From the NCBI GenBank assembly GCA_965230755.1, contig CBDDLT010000003.1:186001-250000 (forward strand): 64,000 bases of DNA. Direction: 5' to 3'. The notes under the pieces are model-generated. The model saw only the letters and a list, made by a program, of their open reading frames with translations, made no database searches and was not told the DNA's origin. Made by a program: the position numbers and the translations under genes. This DNA comes from DATFJT01 sp965230755 (GTDB lineage: Bacteria > Bacteroidota > Bacteroidia > Chitinophagales > Saprospiraceae). Every line of letters begins with the position of its first letter. Positions within the stretch are counted from its first letter, which is position 1. Shown piece after piece: positions 54,845 to 62,918 of this stretch.

Positions 54845-56338
54845 ATGGCAGAGAATTTATTCGAAATATTACAATATGAATGGGCCCTTAGAGCACTAAT
54901 TGCCTCCATAGTTGTAGGAGCTATTTGTGGTATTTTAGGATGTTTTATAGTGTTGAGGAATATGAGTCTGGTAGGAGATGCCCTAGCACATTCAATCCTA
55001 CCCGGCGTCGTTGTGGCTTTCGTTATATTTGGTTACAATCCCTTCGGTTTTTTTATCGGTTCTGTTATTGCCGGTCTGATAACCGCCGCTTTTATCATAT
55101 GGATTCAGCAAAATGTGAAAACCAAAAATGATGCGGCCATCGGAATTGTTTTTACTGCCATGTTTTCGATTGGAGTAATTGGGATTTCAAAAATAAGTAA
55201 ATCAGACGGTGTACACCTAGATCTAAAAGATTTTCTATTTGGCAATATCTTAGGTGTAGGGACACAGGATATATACTTGAGCATTGGGATAGGAATATTT
55301 GTTATTCTATCCATCATTGTCTTTTATCGGCATCTCTTTGCTTCTAGTTTTCAAGAGGTTGTCGCTCAGACCATGGGATTTCGGGTGGATTTGATCCATT
55401 ATTTCTTAATGTTACTCTTGTCTTTTACCGTTGTGGCCAGTTTACAGACCGTTGGGGTTATTCTCGTTGTTGCCATGTTGATCACTCCAGCTTCTACAGC
55501 CCTTTTGTTGTCCAATGATTTAAAAAAAGTACTATTCCTCAGCGCCATTTTTGGCATCTTATCATCAGTCGTTGGAATTATACTGGCCATATATTTCAAC
55601 ACCACTCCAGGACCCGTTATCGCTTTGGTCATAACACTATTTTATCTTATCGCTGTTGTTTTAAGTCCAAAGAAGGGTTTACTCGTCAAACAGATTCAGC
55701 GGAGAAGGCAAAGAATGAAAATCTACAAAGAAGATTTTCTCAAGCTCAGCTATAAACTGCAGGAAAAAGGAAGATACAGCAAGAGTGCTTTGACGGAGAA
55801 ATTGGATTGGTCCGCATATTTACTCTCGCGTGTGGTCAGTTACTTGGTGAGAGATGGCCTTGCTAAAAGGGATATTTCCAGTTTTCCCTTGACGGAAAAA
55901 GGAGAAAAAGTGGCAAGAAAAATGGTACGTGCACACCGTCTGTGGGAGACCTATCTCGTTACTAAAATGGGGATGAAGGAAGATCAAATTCACGATGACG
56001 CTGAAAAAGTAGAACACTATCTTACTGACGATGTCATGCACGAAATCGACAGATCGCTTGGCTCTCCTTCTACAGATCCACATGGTTCTGAGATTCCGGA
56101 ATACAGAATGGAAGGAACGATTACGTCCATCAATAGACTCCAAGAAGGTAAAAAGTTCGAGATATTGGATCAAAATGCGCAGTATGTGATGGATCGTCTG
56201 GCAGACTTCAATATATTTCCCGGGAAGAAGTTTTATCTATTGGACAGAAGTTTCACACACTATACGATCAAGTCAGACGACGGGCAAATACTGATTATTC
56301 CGAAGAACAGCATTCGCAATCTCAACGTAAAAATTTAA
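54845..56338 (+). CDS. Metal ABC-3 permease fused to a DtxR-like regulatory domain
   Basis: The 497-aa protein joins two modules. Residues 1-275 are an ABC-3 (ZnuB/MntB/TroC-type) permease with eight or so helices and the family segments GDALAHSILPGV, KNDAAIGIVFTAMFSIG and LLVVAMLITPASTALLL-like VVAMLITPAS. From about residue 290 there is a DtxR/MntR-like winged helix (KSALTEKLDWSAYLLSRVVSYLVRDGLA) and dimerisation helices with metal-type His/Glu residues (MVRAHRLWETYL, DDAEKVEHYLTDDV). A FeoA/SH3-like end follows. Such fusions occur in Bacteroidota. Neither the ATPase nor the binding protein is adjacent here. Metal (Mn, Fe or Zn) unresolved. Confidence 0.9.
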   Translation: MAENLFEILQYEWALRALIASIVVGAICGILGCFIVLRNMSLVGDALAHSILPGVVVAFVIFGYNPFGFFIGSVIAGLITAAFIIWIQQNVKTKNDAAIGIVFTAMFSIGVIGISKISKSDGVHLDLKDFLFGNILGVGTQDIYLSIGIGIFVILSIIVFYRHLFASSFQEVVAQTMGFRVDLIHYFLMLLLSFTVVASLQTVGVILVVAMLITPASTALLLSNDLKKVLFLSAIFGILSSVVGIILAIYFNTTPGPVIALVITLFYLIAVVLSPKKGLLVKQIQRRRQRMKIYKEDFLKLSYKLQEKGRYSKSALTEKLDWSAYLLSRVVSYLVRDGLAKRDISSFPLTEKGEKVARKMVRAHRLWETYLVTKMGMKEDQIHDDAEKVEHYLTDDVMHEIDRSLGSPSTDPHGSEIPEYRMEGTITSINRLQEGKKFEILDQNAQYVMDRLADFNIFPGKKFYLLDRSFTHYTIKSDDGQILIIPKNSIRNLNVKI

Positions 56339-56344
56339 TGGTGC

Positions 56345-56896
56345 TTAGATCGCACAACGGTAGATGAATGCCGGAGGTAGGTTGAGGAGAGCAAAATCCA
56401 TTCTCACTTTGTTGAAATACTTCTTGATCCTAGGCCATTCCAACAGAGAATACTGAAATTGCAAGAATGTTCCGTCAGATTGAATCATTTCACTTGCCTT
56501 GTGGAGGAGTGCATCTTTATCCTTGGCTTTCATAAAACTCAAGGGCAAACTAGAGACAATGGCATTGCAACTGTCGTGCCCGTCTTCTATCAGATCATCT
56601 TTAAACTCCAGAGCATTGTGATTGAGGAGTTTTAATCTTTCATCACCAGCAAATTTCTTTGAACAATACTCATAAAACTCAGGAAGCAGCTCGTAGCTAT
56701 AAAGCCTTGAGCCCGGAGTCATCTTGTCCAATAGAACCTCTGTCAAGCAACCGTCACCGGCCCCGAATTCCACCAAAACCAGATCTTTTGTAAAATCTAT
56801 TGACTTTACAACCTTGTTGATGAGAAACTTAGAACTGGAAGTGAGCATGCCTGTGCTGTCCAGAGATTTGAAATTTGTCTTGTGAAATTTTTTCAT
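56345..56896 (-). CDS. SAM-dependent methyltransferase (PmtA/KsgA-like)
   Basis: Class I methyltransferase of 183 aa. The SAM-binding motif I is LVEFGAGDGCLTE, followed by the acidic end of strand 2 (YSYELLPEF) and motif IV-like AIVSSLPLSFM. The opening FKSLDSTGMLTSSSKFLINKVV resembles the phospholipid N-methyltransferase/rRNA dimethylase group, in which the small PmtA-like enzymes methylate phosphatidylethanolamine. The motif IV NPPY of base methylases is absent, favouring a lipid or small-molecule substrate. Convergent with the permease-DtxR gene. Confidence 0.78.
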   Translation of the reverse strand: MKKFHKTNFKSLDSTGMLTSSSKFLINKVVKSIDFTKDLVLVEFGAGDGCLTEVLLDKMTPGSRLYSYELLPEFYEYCSKKFAGDERLKLLNHNALEFKDDLIEDGHDSCNAIVSSLPLSFMKAKDKDALLHKASEMIQSDGTFLQFQYSLLEWPRIKKYFNKVRMDFALLNLPPAFIYRCAI

Positions 56897-56994
56897 CAGA
56901 ATGAAAAGATGGCTAAAAGATTGAATAAGTAGTTACTCTACAATAGGTGCAAAGTTAAAAATTATTTAATCTTAAGACAAAATGAATTGAGTGC

Positions 56995-57918
56995 TTAACG
57001 ATCTTGACGCGAAGAGGCTTCCTCTAAAAACTGACGCTCCTCCTCCGTAAGGCCTTTGATACCCTTTTCTTTGATTTTTTCAAGAATGGTATTTAGACGG
57101 GTGTCGAAATCCGGATCCTGATCATCTTGGTAATCTCGATTAACCGATAAACTGAGCTTAGGCTTATACTTATCTTGGTAGTCTGCCTCTCTGGAATCAG
57201 AAGGAAATGATCGTTTGAATATTTTCGAATCTAAAAAAGAATTGATGAATCCACCTGTTTCAATTCCGCGTCTTAGTAAGGCTACATATGCAATACCCCA
57301 AGCAATACCTCCGAGATGAGCAATGTGACCGCCTGTATTCGACAATCCTATGCTCAAAAAGTCTATTAATATCAGCGCAGCAACGAGGTATTTCAGTTTA
57401 ACCGCGCCTAAAAAGATCAGTCGAATTTCGTAATCTGGAGCAGTGGCGCCAGCAGCAGCGGTAATGCCCAGCACTGCAGCAGAAGCTCCGTAAGCATAGG
57501 CTCCTACTCCAATCCACGGTGTGGTGACAGCAAAAAGCATAAAGAAAACAACGCCAACCCAAGCACTGATAAAATACAGAGGATATATTCGTCTATCTCC
57601 CAATAAATCTCCGGTGATCCTCCCAAACCAATACAGGAAAAGCATATTGAACAAAAAGTGGAAAAAATCGACGTGCAGGAACATATGGCTTACCCAGGTC
57701 CATGGCCTAAACAAAAACTTCATAGGGTCCGCATTGATGGAAAGCATTTGGACCACTTCCATGGTTTTACTTCTCCCAAGTTCTCCAAAAACGATGAAGA
57801 AGATAACTCTGAGAAAATTAATGCCCAAGAAAACCACCAGGTTGGCAAATATCAGTCGTACTACCTTATTTGAATATCGGTATTCCTTGACCAGATCAGA
57901 CCACAATGACTTAAACAT
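56995..57918 (-). CDS. Rhomboid-family intramembrane serine protease with cytosolic tail
   Basis: The 307-aa protein has six or seven helices. The catalytic Ser lies in AYGASAAVLGIT and its His partner in GHIAHLGGIAWG. The WSHMFLHVDFFHFLFNMLFLYWFG region is the rhomboid loop/helix 2. The last 90 residues form a polar tail ending in an LNTILEKIKEKGIKGLTEEE motif seen in Bacteroidota rhomboids. It overlaps the upstream rhomboid gene by 8 bases. Substrates unknown. Confidence 0.92.
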   Translation of the reverse strand: MFKSLWSDLVKEYRYSNKVVRLIFANLVVFLGINFLRVIFFIVFGELGRSKTMEVVQMLSINADPMKFLFRPWTWVSHMFLHVDFFHFLFNMLFLYWFGRITGDLLGDRRIYPLYFISAWVGVVFFMLFAVTTPWIGVGAYAYGASAAVLGITAAAGATAPDYEIRLIFLGAVKLKYLVAALILIDFLSIGLSNTGGHIAHLGGIAWGIAYVALLRRGIETGGFINSFLDSKIFKRSFPSDSREADYQDKYKPKLSLSVNRDYQDDQDPDFDTRLNTILEKIKEKGIKGLTEEERQFLEEASSRQDR

Positions 57919-58552
57919 GACCTTGTTTTTTCCAATACAGGCTTAACAAAAAGCCAAAAATTGCTCCGCCAATATGAGCGAAATGAGCAATATTAGTTCC
58001 TCCGTGAATACCCATATTGAGGTCTATTAAGATAAAGATCAAAACCATATACTTCAACTTCAAGGGTATCGGCGGAAATAACAAAAATACCTTTAAATTG
58101 GGAAAAAAGCTGGCACTGGCCGCATATACTCCCATCAGAGCACCGGAAGCTCCAACCATTGGTGTAATTAGAATATTCTCAACTCCCATGGCATGATACT
58201 CGTAGGCATAGGCTGCATTTTGTAAAAGAAGTGCTCCAATTCCAGATACAAAATATAGTATAAGGAAATGTTTCGATCCCAATTTCGTCTCCAGAAGACT
58301 ACCAAACATATACAGACCAAACATATTGAAGAACAAATGCGGCACACTACCATGCATGAACATGTGTGTTATTATCTGAAAAGGTCTGAAAAGTTCACTT
58401 TCGAAGTAAAATGCTCCTAAACCCAATCTTCCCGCATACCTGAAAAGAGGACCGGAAAGTCCGTGAAGGAATTGGTCCAGAGCCATGCTCCCAATAAAAA
58501 ATAAAACGTTGATTATTATGAGCTGCTTAACAGCTTCTGTAATTCTCATCAT
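57911..58552 (-). CDS. Rhomboid-family intramembrane serine protease
   Basis: Compact 213-aa rhomboid: six helices, THMFMHGSVPHLFFNMFGLYMFG in the loop and helix 2 region, catalytic Ser in VGASGALMGVYAA and His in HFAHIGGAIFG. It lies 4 bases after mutL and overlaps the next rhomboid gene by 8. Both copies keep the Ser-His dyad, so both are probably active. Confidence 0.92.
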   Translation of the reverse strand: MMRITEAVKQLIIINVLFFIGSMALDQFLHGLSGPLFRYAGRLGLGAFYFESELFRPFQIITHMFMHGSVPHLFFNMFGLYMFGSLLETKLGSKHFLILYFVSGIGALLLQNAAYAYEYHAMGVENILITPMVGASGALMGVYAASASFFPNLKVFLLFPPIPLKLKYMVLIFILIDLNMGIHGGTNIAHFAHIGGAIFGFLLSLYWKKQGHV

Positions 58553-58556
58553 AATG

Positions 58557-60419
58557 CTAAAACCAATCTAAAATCTCGGTTTGTGAAAAGGTTCGGAAGG
58601 TCTTGTTTTCTCTCAATCCATAATTGGCCTGCTCACAGGCAAATAGATTATCGATGAGATTTTTCATTTCCTCCTGACCCAGTTTTTGTCCCTTTTTGAT
58701 GGCCGAATGTATACTAATTTTTCTAATTAACTCGTCCTGAATATTTAAAGATAAAGTCCGTTCCTCCGTCTTTTGTTTAATTAAATCCAGAATTATTTGC
58801 TCCGTATCAATGGTCACTTGAGAATAAGCCGGTTGAGCATGTATGACAAAGGTATTCTTGCCAAACTCATTGATATCAAAACCCAAATGATTGATTTCGT
58901 CCATCATATCACTCAAAATAATCGCCTCTTCGGTGGACAATTCGAGCATAACGGGGAAAAGCAATCGTTGACTATTGATTTCGTCATTGCGCTTCATCCA
59001 CTTGATGCGCTCAAAGATAATTCTCTCATGAGCAGCTTGTTGGTCTATGATAACAAAGCCTGATCGGATTGGAGTCAATATATACGAGGACTGTATTTGT
59101 ATACAATGGATCTCTCTTTCTCCGGAAGAAAATAGTACTTCCTGATTGTACTCCACAGAATCATGCGTCGTTGGACGAATCTCGTTTTCGTTGGACTCGA
59201 TCTTACCTTGATCCAAAACCTCGTAAAGCTTTTTCCAATGCTGAACATTTTCAGCATGGCTATGGGGTTGATCAACAGCTTCCGATCTACTTTTCGACGT
59301 TCCTTCAAAACTTCTGTCACTAGTGAATCCCCTGGAAGTATCCCTGTCATTTCCTCCTTGTCCTGTATTCCATATTCTTTCAGAGCCCACAAAAGTGTTA
59401 TCGGATTCAAAATCCAAACTGGGAATAATATTGTGCTTTCCAAGAGCGTGCTTTACCGTTACGTTGACCACTTGATAGTTCAAGCGCTCATCCTGGAACT
59501 TGATTTCGTGTTTAGTAGGATGCACATTGATGTCGATCAAACTTGGATCTATCTCAAGAAATAAAACAAAGAATGGGTTCTTTTTCTCATCGATCAGATC
59601 CTGGTAGGCCATCTTTACTGCATGAGCGATATAGTAGTTTTTTACAAATCGCTTGTTGACAAAAAGGTATTGATCTCCTTTTGATTTTCTGGCATACTCT
59701 GGCTTCCCAACGAAACCTTTGATATTTAAACTAGAAGTATCTTCTTCAATTGGAACCAGCTTCTTATTCATGTCTTCACCAAAAATGGCGAGTATGCGTT
59801 GCTTTAGATTGCTTGTAGTTAACTGGTAAACAATTCGATCGTCACTATAAAGACTCAAATTTAGCTTGGGATTGGCCAGGGCTATTCGAATAAACTCTTC
59901 TCTGATGTGTTTGGATTCTACGGTATCGGACTTCAGAAACTTTCTTCTTCCCGGAGTATTAAAAAACAAGTTCTTCACCGAAATATTGGTCCCAACCGGA
60001 GACTGAACATTCTTTTGTTCAATTACTTCAGATCCACTTACTTCTATACTTGTAGCCAGATCTTCAGAAGATTTTCGCGTCTTCATCACCACGGTAGCAA
60101 CAGCGGAGATACTAGACAATGCCTCCCCTCTGAAGCCCATTGTTCGTATACTAAACAGATCCTTTGCCTCGCTTATCTTAGAGGTTGCATGACGCTCAAA
60201 GCTCATCCTGGCATCGGACTCTGACATACCACATCCATTATCGATGACTTGGATCAGTGACTTGCCCGAATTTTTGATAATTAACTTGATTTCGCTCGCT
60301 CCTGAATCGATAGAATTTTCCAATAACTCCTTTACCACAGAAGCAGGTCTTTGCACCACTTCTCCGGCAGCTATTTGATTCGCGATGGAATCAGGAAGTA
60401 AGCGAATGATATCACTCAT
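58557..60419 (-). CDS. mutL: DNA mismatch repair protein MutL
   Basis: Mismatch repair ATPase that couples MutS recognition to strand cutting. The GHKL ATPase motifs are clear: ELLENSIDSGAS, DNGCGMSE, HATSKI and TMGFRGEALSSI. The S5-like transducer domain and a Ser/Arg-rich linker (about residues 340-400) follow. The C-terminal dimerisation domain contains DQQAAHERIIFE, which matches the endonuclease motif DQHA(x)2E(x)4E except for His to Gln, and the expected C-terminal CPHGRP-type motif is not recognisable. Length is 620 aa. It is followed by two rhomboid genes in the order common in Bacteroidota. Confidence 0.96.
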   Translation of the reverse strand: MSDIIRLLPDSIANQIAAGEVVQRPASVVKELLENSIDSGASEIKLIIKNSGKSLIQVIDNGCGMSESDARMSFERHATSKISEAKDLFSIRTMGFRGEALSSISAVATVVMKTRKSSEDLATSIEVSGSEVIEQKNVQSPVGTNISVKNLFFNTPGRRKFLKSDTVESKHIREEFIRIALANPKLNLSLYSDDRIVYQLTTSNLKQRILAIFGEDMNKKLVPIEEDTSSLNIKGFVGKPEYARKSKGDQYLFVNKRFVKNYYIAHAVKMAYQDLIDEKKNPFFVLFLEIDPSLIDINVHPTKHEIKFQDERLNYQVVNVTVKHALGKHNIIPSLDFESDNTFVGSERIWNTGQGGNDRDTSRGFTSDRSFEGTSKSRSEAVDQPHSHAENVQHWKKLYEVLDQGKIESNENEIRPTTHDSVEYNQEVLFSSGEREIHCIQIQSSYILTPIRSGFVIIDQQAAHERIIFERIKWMKRNDEINSQRLLFPVMLELSTEEAIILSDMMDEINHLGFDINEFGKNTFVIHAQPAYSQVTIDTEQIILDLIKQKTEERTLSLNIQDELIRKISIHSAIKKGQKLGQEEMKNLIDNLFACEQANYGLRENKTFRTFSQTEILDWF

Positions 60420-60456
60420 GAAATACAGTATTCGAATAAATAGGATGAATTGATTA

Positions 60457-60771
60457 CTAAGACAACCATTTGCTTAGCGAAGGTAAATAAGTCTGTAAAA
60501 ACAAAAAACATAATAGGATTAATAATGCCATGATCATCAATCTAAGATAGTTCGCTCGTTTGGCTTGTTTTTGGTATTCCGAACCTGCAAATGACTTAGA
60601 TTTCGATCTAAAACCCTGTGATATTCTGCTTTTCACAATCTCAGCACCTCCTTCTTCACCATCATAAATAGATTTCTTTTTTTCCACTTCTTCCTTTAAG
60701 GGATCAAAATGCATGGGTCTATATTCGAATTTTTGATGCCTCGGTGTCTTAAATAATCTTGGAATTCCCAT
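60457..60771 (-). CDS. Small single-helix membrane protein (104 aa)
   Basis: The product opens with MGIPRLFKTPRHQKFEYRP, a pattern I associate with a small uncharacterised Bacteroidota family, then has a basic polar region and one C-terminal membrane helix (LMIMALLILLCFLFLQTYL). It lies 37 bases upstream of mutL on the same strand and may be co-transcribed. No function can be assigned. Confidence 0.7.
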   Translation of the reverse strand: MGIPRLFKTPRHQKFEYRPMHFDPLKEEVEKKKSIYDGEEGGAEIVKSRISQGFRSKSKSFAGSEYQKQAKRANYLRLMIMALLILLCFLFLQTYLPSLSKWLS

Positions 60772-60931
60772 TATTCACTTTTTTCTATTAAGATGCATAT
60801 TAAGATAAAAAAATATGGTTCAAAGTCATAATTTTACGGAGTTTTTGATTTTGACCACAGCGTAAAAAAACTTGTCCGAAAGCAAATCTTATTTGGCTTT
60901 CAATTGTTACTGATTACAAAGTTAATGTCTT

Positions 60932-61696
60932 ATGAGCCGGTATTGTTTATTTTTCATAGTTCTCTTCTTCGCTTCGGTAGTCAACCTACAAGTAAAAGGA
61001 CAAAATGCTAAGGAATTGGTGCAAAAAATGACGGAAAACACCATAGGTGAATCCAATTCCGCCAAAATGAAAATGAGTATAGTAAGAGAAGACTGGATTA
61101 GAGAAATAGAGATGCAATCCTGGAGCAAAGGCCAGGATTTAGCCTTGATACTCATCACATCCCCAGCAAGAGATAAAGGATCCGCATTTTTGAAAAGAAA
61201 TAAGGAAATATGGAATTGGCAACCCAGTATCGATCGAATCATCAAACTTCCACCAAGTATGATGATGCAATCGTGGATGGGCTCAGACTTTACCAATGAC
61301 GATTTGGTCAAACAAAGTTCGATGGTTACAGACTACGAGCACACACTTGTCGATGAACTAGAGCTGGATGGGCTCACTTGTTACCTTGTAGAACTGATTC
61401 CGAAACCTGAGGCACCGGTTGTTTGGGGTAAATTAAAGATTTGGATAGAGAAGACCCACTTGTATCAGCTCAAAGCAGAATTCTATGATGAAGATGGATA
61501 TCTCATTAATGTATTGAAGGGAAGTCAAGTAAAAAATATTCAGGGGCGGCATATACCAACTGTTCTTACTGTCCACCCCGAAGAAGAAGATGAAAAGACT
61601 ATCATAGAATATAAAGATCTTCAATTTGATATTGATGTTGATGAAGATTTCTTCTCTGTTCAGCAAATGAAACGTCTCCGCGCCGATGCTTTTTAA
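60932..61696 (+). CDS. Outer-membrane lipoprotein-sorting (LolA-like) protein
   Basis: The 254-aa periplasmic protein has a signal peptide (CLFFIVLFFASVVNLQVKG) and a LolA/LolB-like half-barrel: KMKMSIVREDWIREIEMQSW, DLALILITSPARDKGSAFLKR, EIWNWQPSIDRIIKLPPSMM and SWMGSDFTNDDLVK, the last being the landmark of the family annotated as outer-membrane lipoprotein-sorting protein. Two FtsX/LolE-type permease genes follow, the first overlapping by 11 bases, so it probably hands lipid or lipoprotein to or from that transporter. Confidence 0.9.
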   Translation: MSRYCLFFIVLFFASVVNLQVKGQNAKELVQKMTENTIGESNSAKMKMSIVREDWIREIEMQSWSKGQDLALILITSPARDKGSAFLKRNKEIWNWQPSIDRIIKLPPSMMMQSWMGSDFTNDDLVKQSSMVTDYEHTLVDELELDGLTCYLVELIPKPEAPVVWGKLKIWIEKTHLYQLKAEFYDEDGYLINVLKGSQVKNIQGRHIPTVLTVHPEEEDEKTIIEYKDLQFDIDVDEDFFSVQQMKRLRADAF

Positions 61697-62915
61697 ATTA
61701 GCCTTTAGAAATATATGGCGCAATAAACGGCGAACACTGATCACCACAGCATCGGTATTTTTTGCTGTTCTCCTGGCAATTGTAATGAATAGCATACAAC
61801 AAGGTGCCTGGAATAATATGCAAAAGAGTATTATCAACTATTACTATGGACATATCCAGGTTCAGAATAAAGATTTTCAATCGGATCAAAGTCTAGACAA
61901 TAGCTTCAGAATTGGTTCAATTCGACATGAGGAATGGGGTAAGAATGAGCAAATCGAAGGTTTTATTCCTAGAGTCGAAAGTTTTGCCTTGGTCAGTTAT
62001 GAGAAAGCCACCAAGGGTACACTGATTTTAGGAATCGATCCCGACAAGGAAAATGAACTTTCCGGACTTAACAAGAGGATAGTGCATGGAGATTTTTTCG
62101 AAAGTGGTGATGAAAAATCTATCATTCTTGCAGAAGGTCTTTTCGAATATTTGGATGTAGAACTGGGAGACACAGCAGTTCTAATTACCCAGGGATTCAG
62201 AGGTTCGAATGCAGCAGCAAAATATCCCATTAAAGGGGTAATCAAATTAGCGGCACCAGAACTCAATGCCCAAATGCTTTATCTCCCGATTAAAGAAGCC
62301 CAAGATTTTCTAAGAATTGAAGATCGAATAACTTCTGCCGTAGTACAAATCGCGAATAAAGATGAATCTGCCGTAAACAAAACCGTCAAATGGCTGGACA
62401 AAAACATCCAAGATGAGGAACTCAAAGTCTTATCCTGGCAAGATTTAATGCCAGAGCTGGTTCAGGCAAGGGCCGTAGATGAAGCTGGTGGCAAACTAAT
62501 TTTGTACATCCTCTATATTCTAATCGGATTTGGAATTTTTGGAACCATAATCATGATGCTCAAGGAGAGAGAATATGAGTTCGGCGTTCTAGTATCCATC
62601 GGCATGAAAAGGAGGCAGCTCTCGCTAATCCTGTGGCTAGAAGTTATCCTCTTGGGAATAATCGGAACCTTGGTCGGTTGTTTGGCAGCGACACCCATAG
62701 TTTATTACCTGGAGAAAAATCCCATCCGATTCAGTGGTCAAATGATGGAAGCCTATGAAAAATTCGGTGTTATACCTGTGATACCAGCAGAGTTAGACTG
62801 GAAGATATTTATAGCTCAAGCCTTGGTCATCAGTTTTATTATTTCTGTCATTTCGATTTATCCTATTTATCAATTAATGCGACTCAAGCCAATGGAGTCC
62901 ATGAGAAAAGCTTAG
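61686..62915 (+). CDS. ABC transporter permease, FtsX/LolE type (first)
   Basis: The 409-aa membrane protein has four helices in the MacB/LolC/LolE plan: RNIWRNKRRTLITTASVFFAVLLAIVMN at the N-terminus as the first helix, a large periplasmic domain (residues 45-265), then three C-terminal helices with the FtsX loop GIFGTIIMMLKEREYEFGVLVSIGMKRRQL. Such permeases extract lipoproteins or move other hydrophobic cargo using a separate ATPase, not visible before the window ends. The next gene, 3 bases on, encodes a second such permease. Confidence 0.92.
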   Translation: MLFKLAFRNIWRNKRRTLITTASVFFAVLLAIVMNSIQQGAWNNMQKSIINYYYGHIQVQNKDFQSDQSLDNSFRIGSIRHEEWGKNEQIEGFIPRVESFALVSYEKATKGTLILGIDPDKENELSGLNKRIVHGDFFESGDEKSIILAEGLFEYLDVELGDTAVLITQGFRGSNAAAKYPIKGVIKLAAPELNAQMLYLPIKEAQDFLRIEDRITSAVVQIANKDESAVNKTVKWLDKNIQDEELKVLSWQDLMPELVQARAVDEAGGKLILYILYILIGFGIFGTIIMMLKEREYEFGVLVSIGMKRRQLSLILWLEVILLGIIGTLVGCLAATPIVYYLEKNPIRFSGQMMEAYEKFGVIPVIPAELDWKIFIAQALVISFIISVISIYPIYQLMRLKPMESMRKA

Positions 62916-62918
62916 AAG

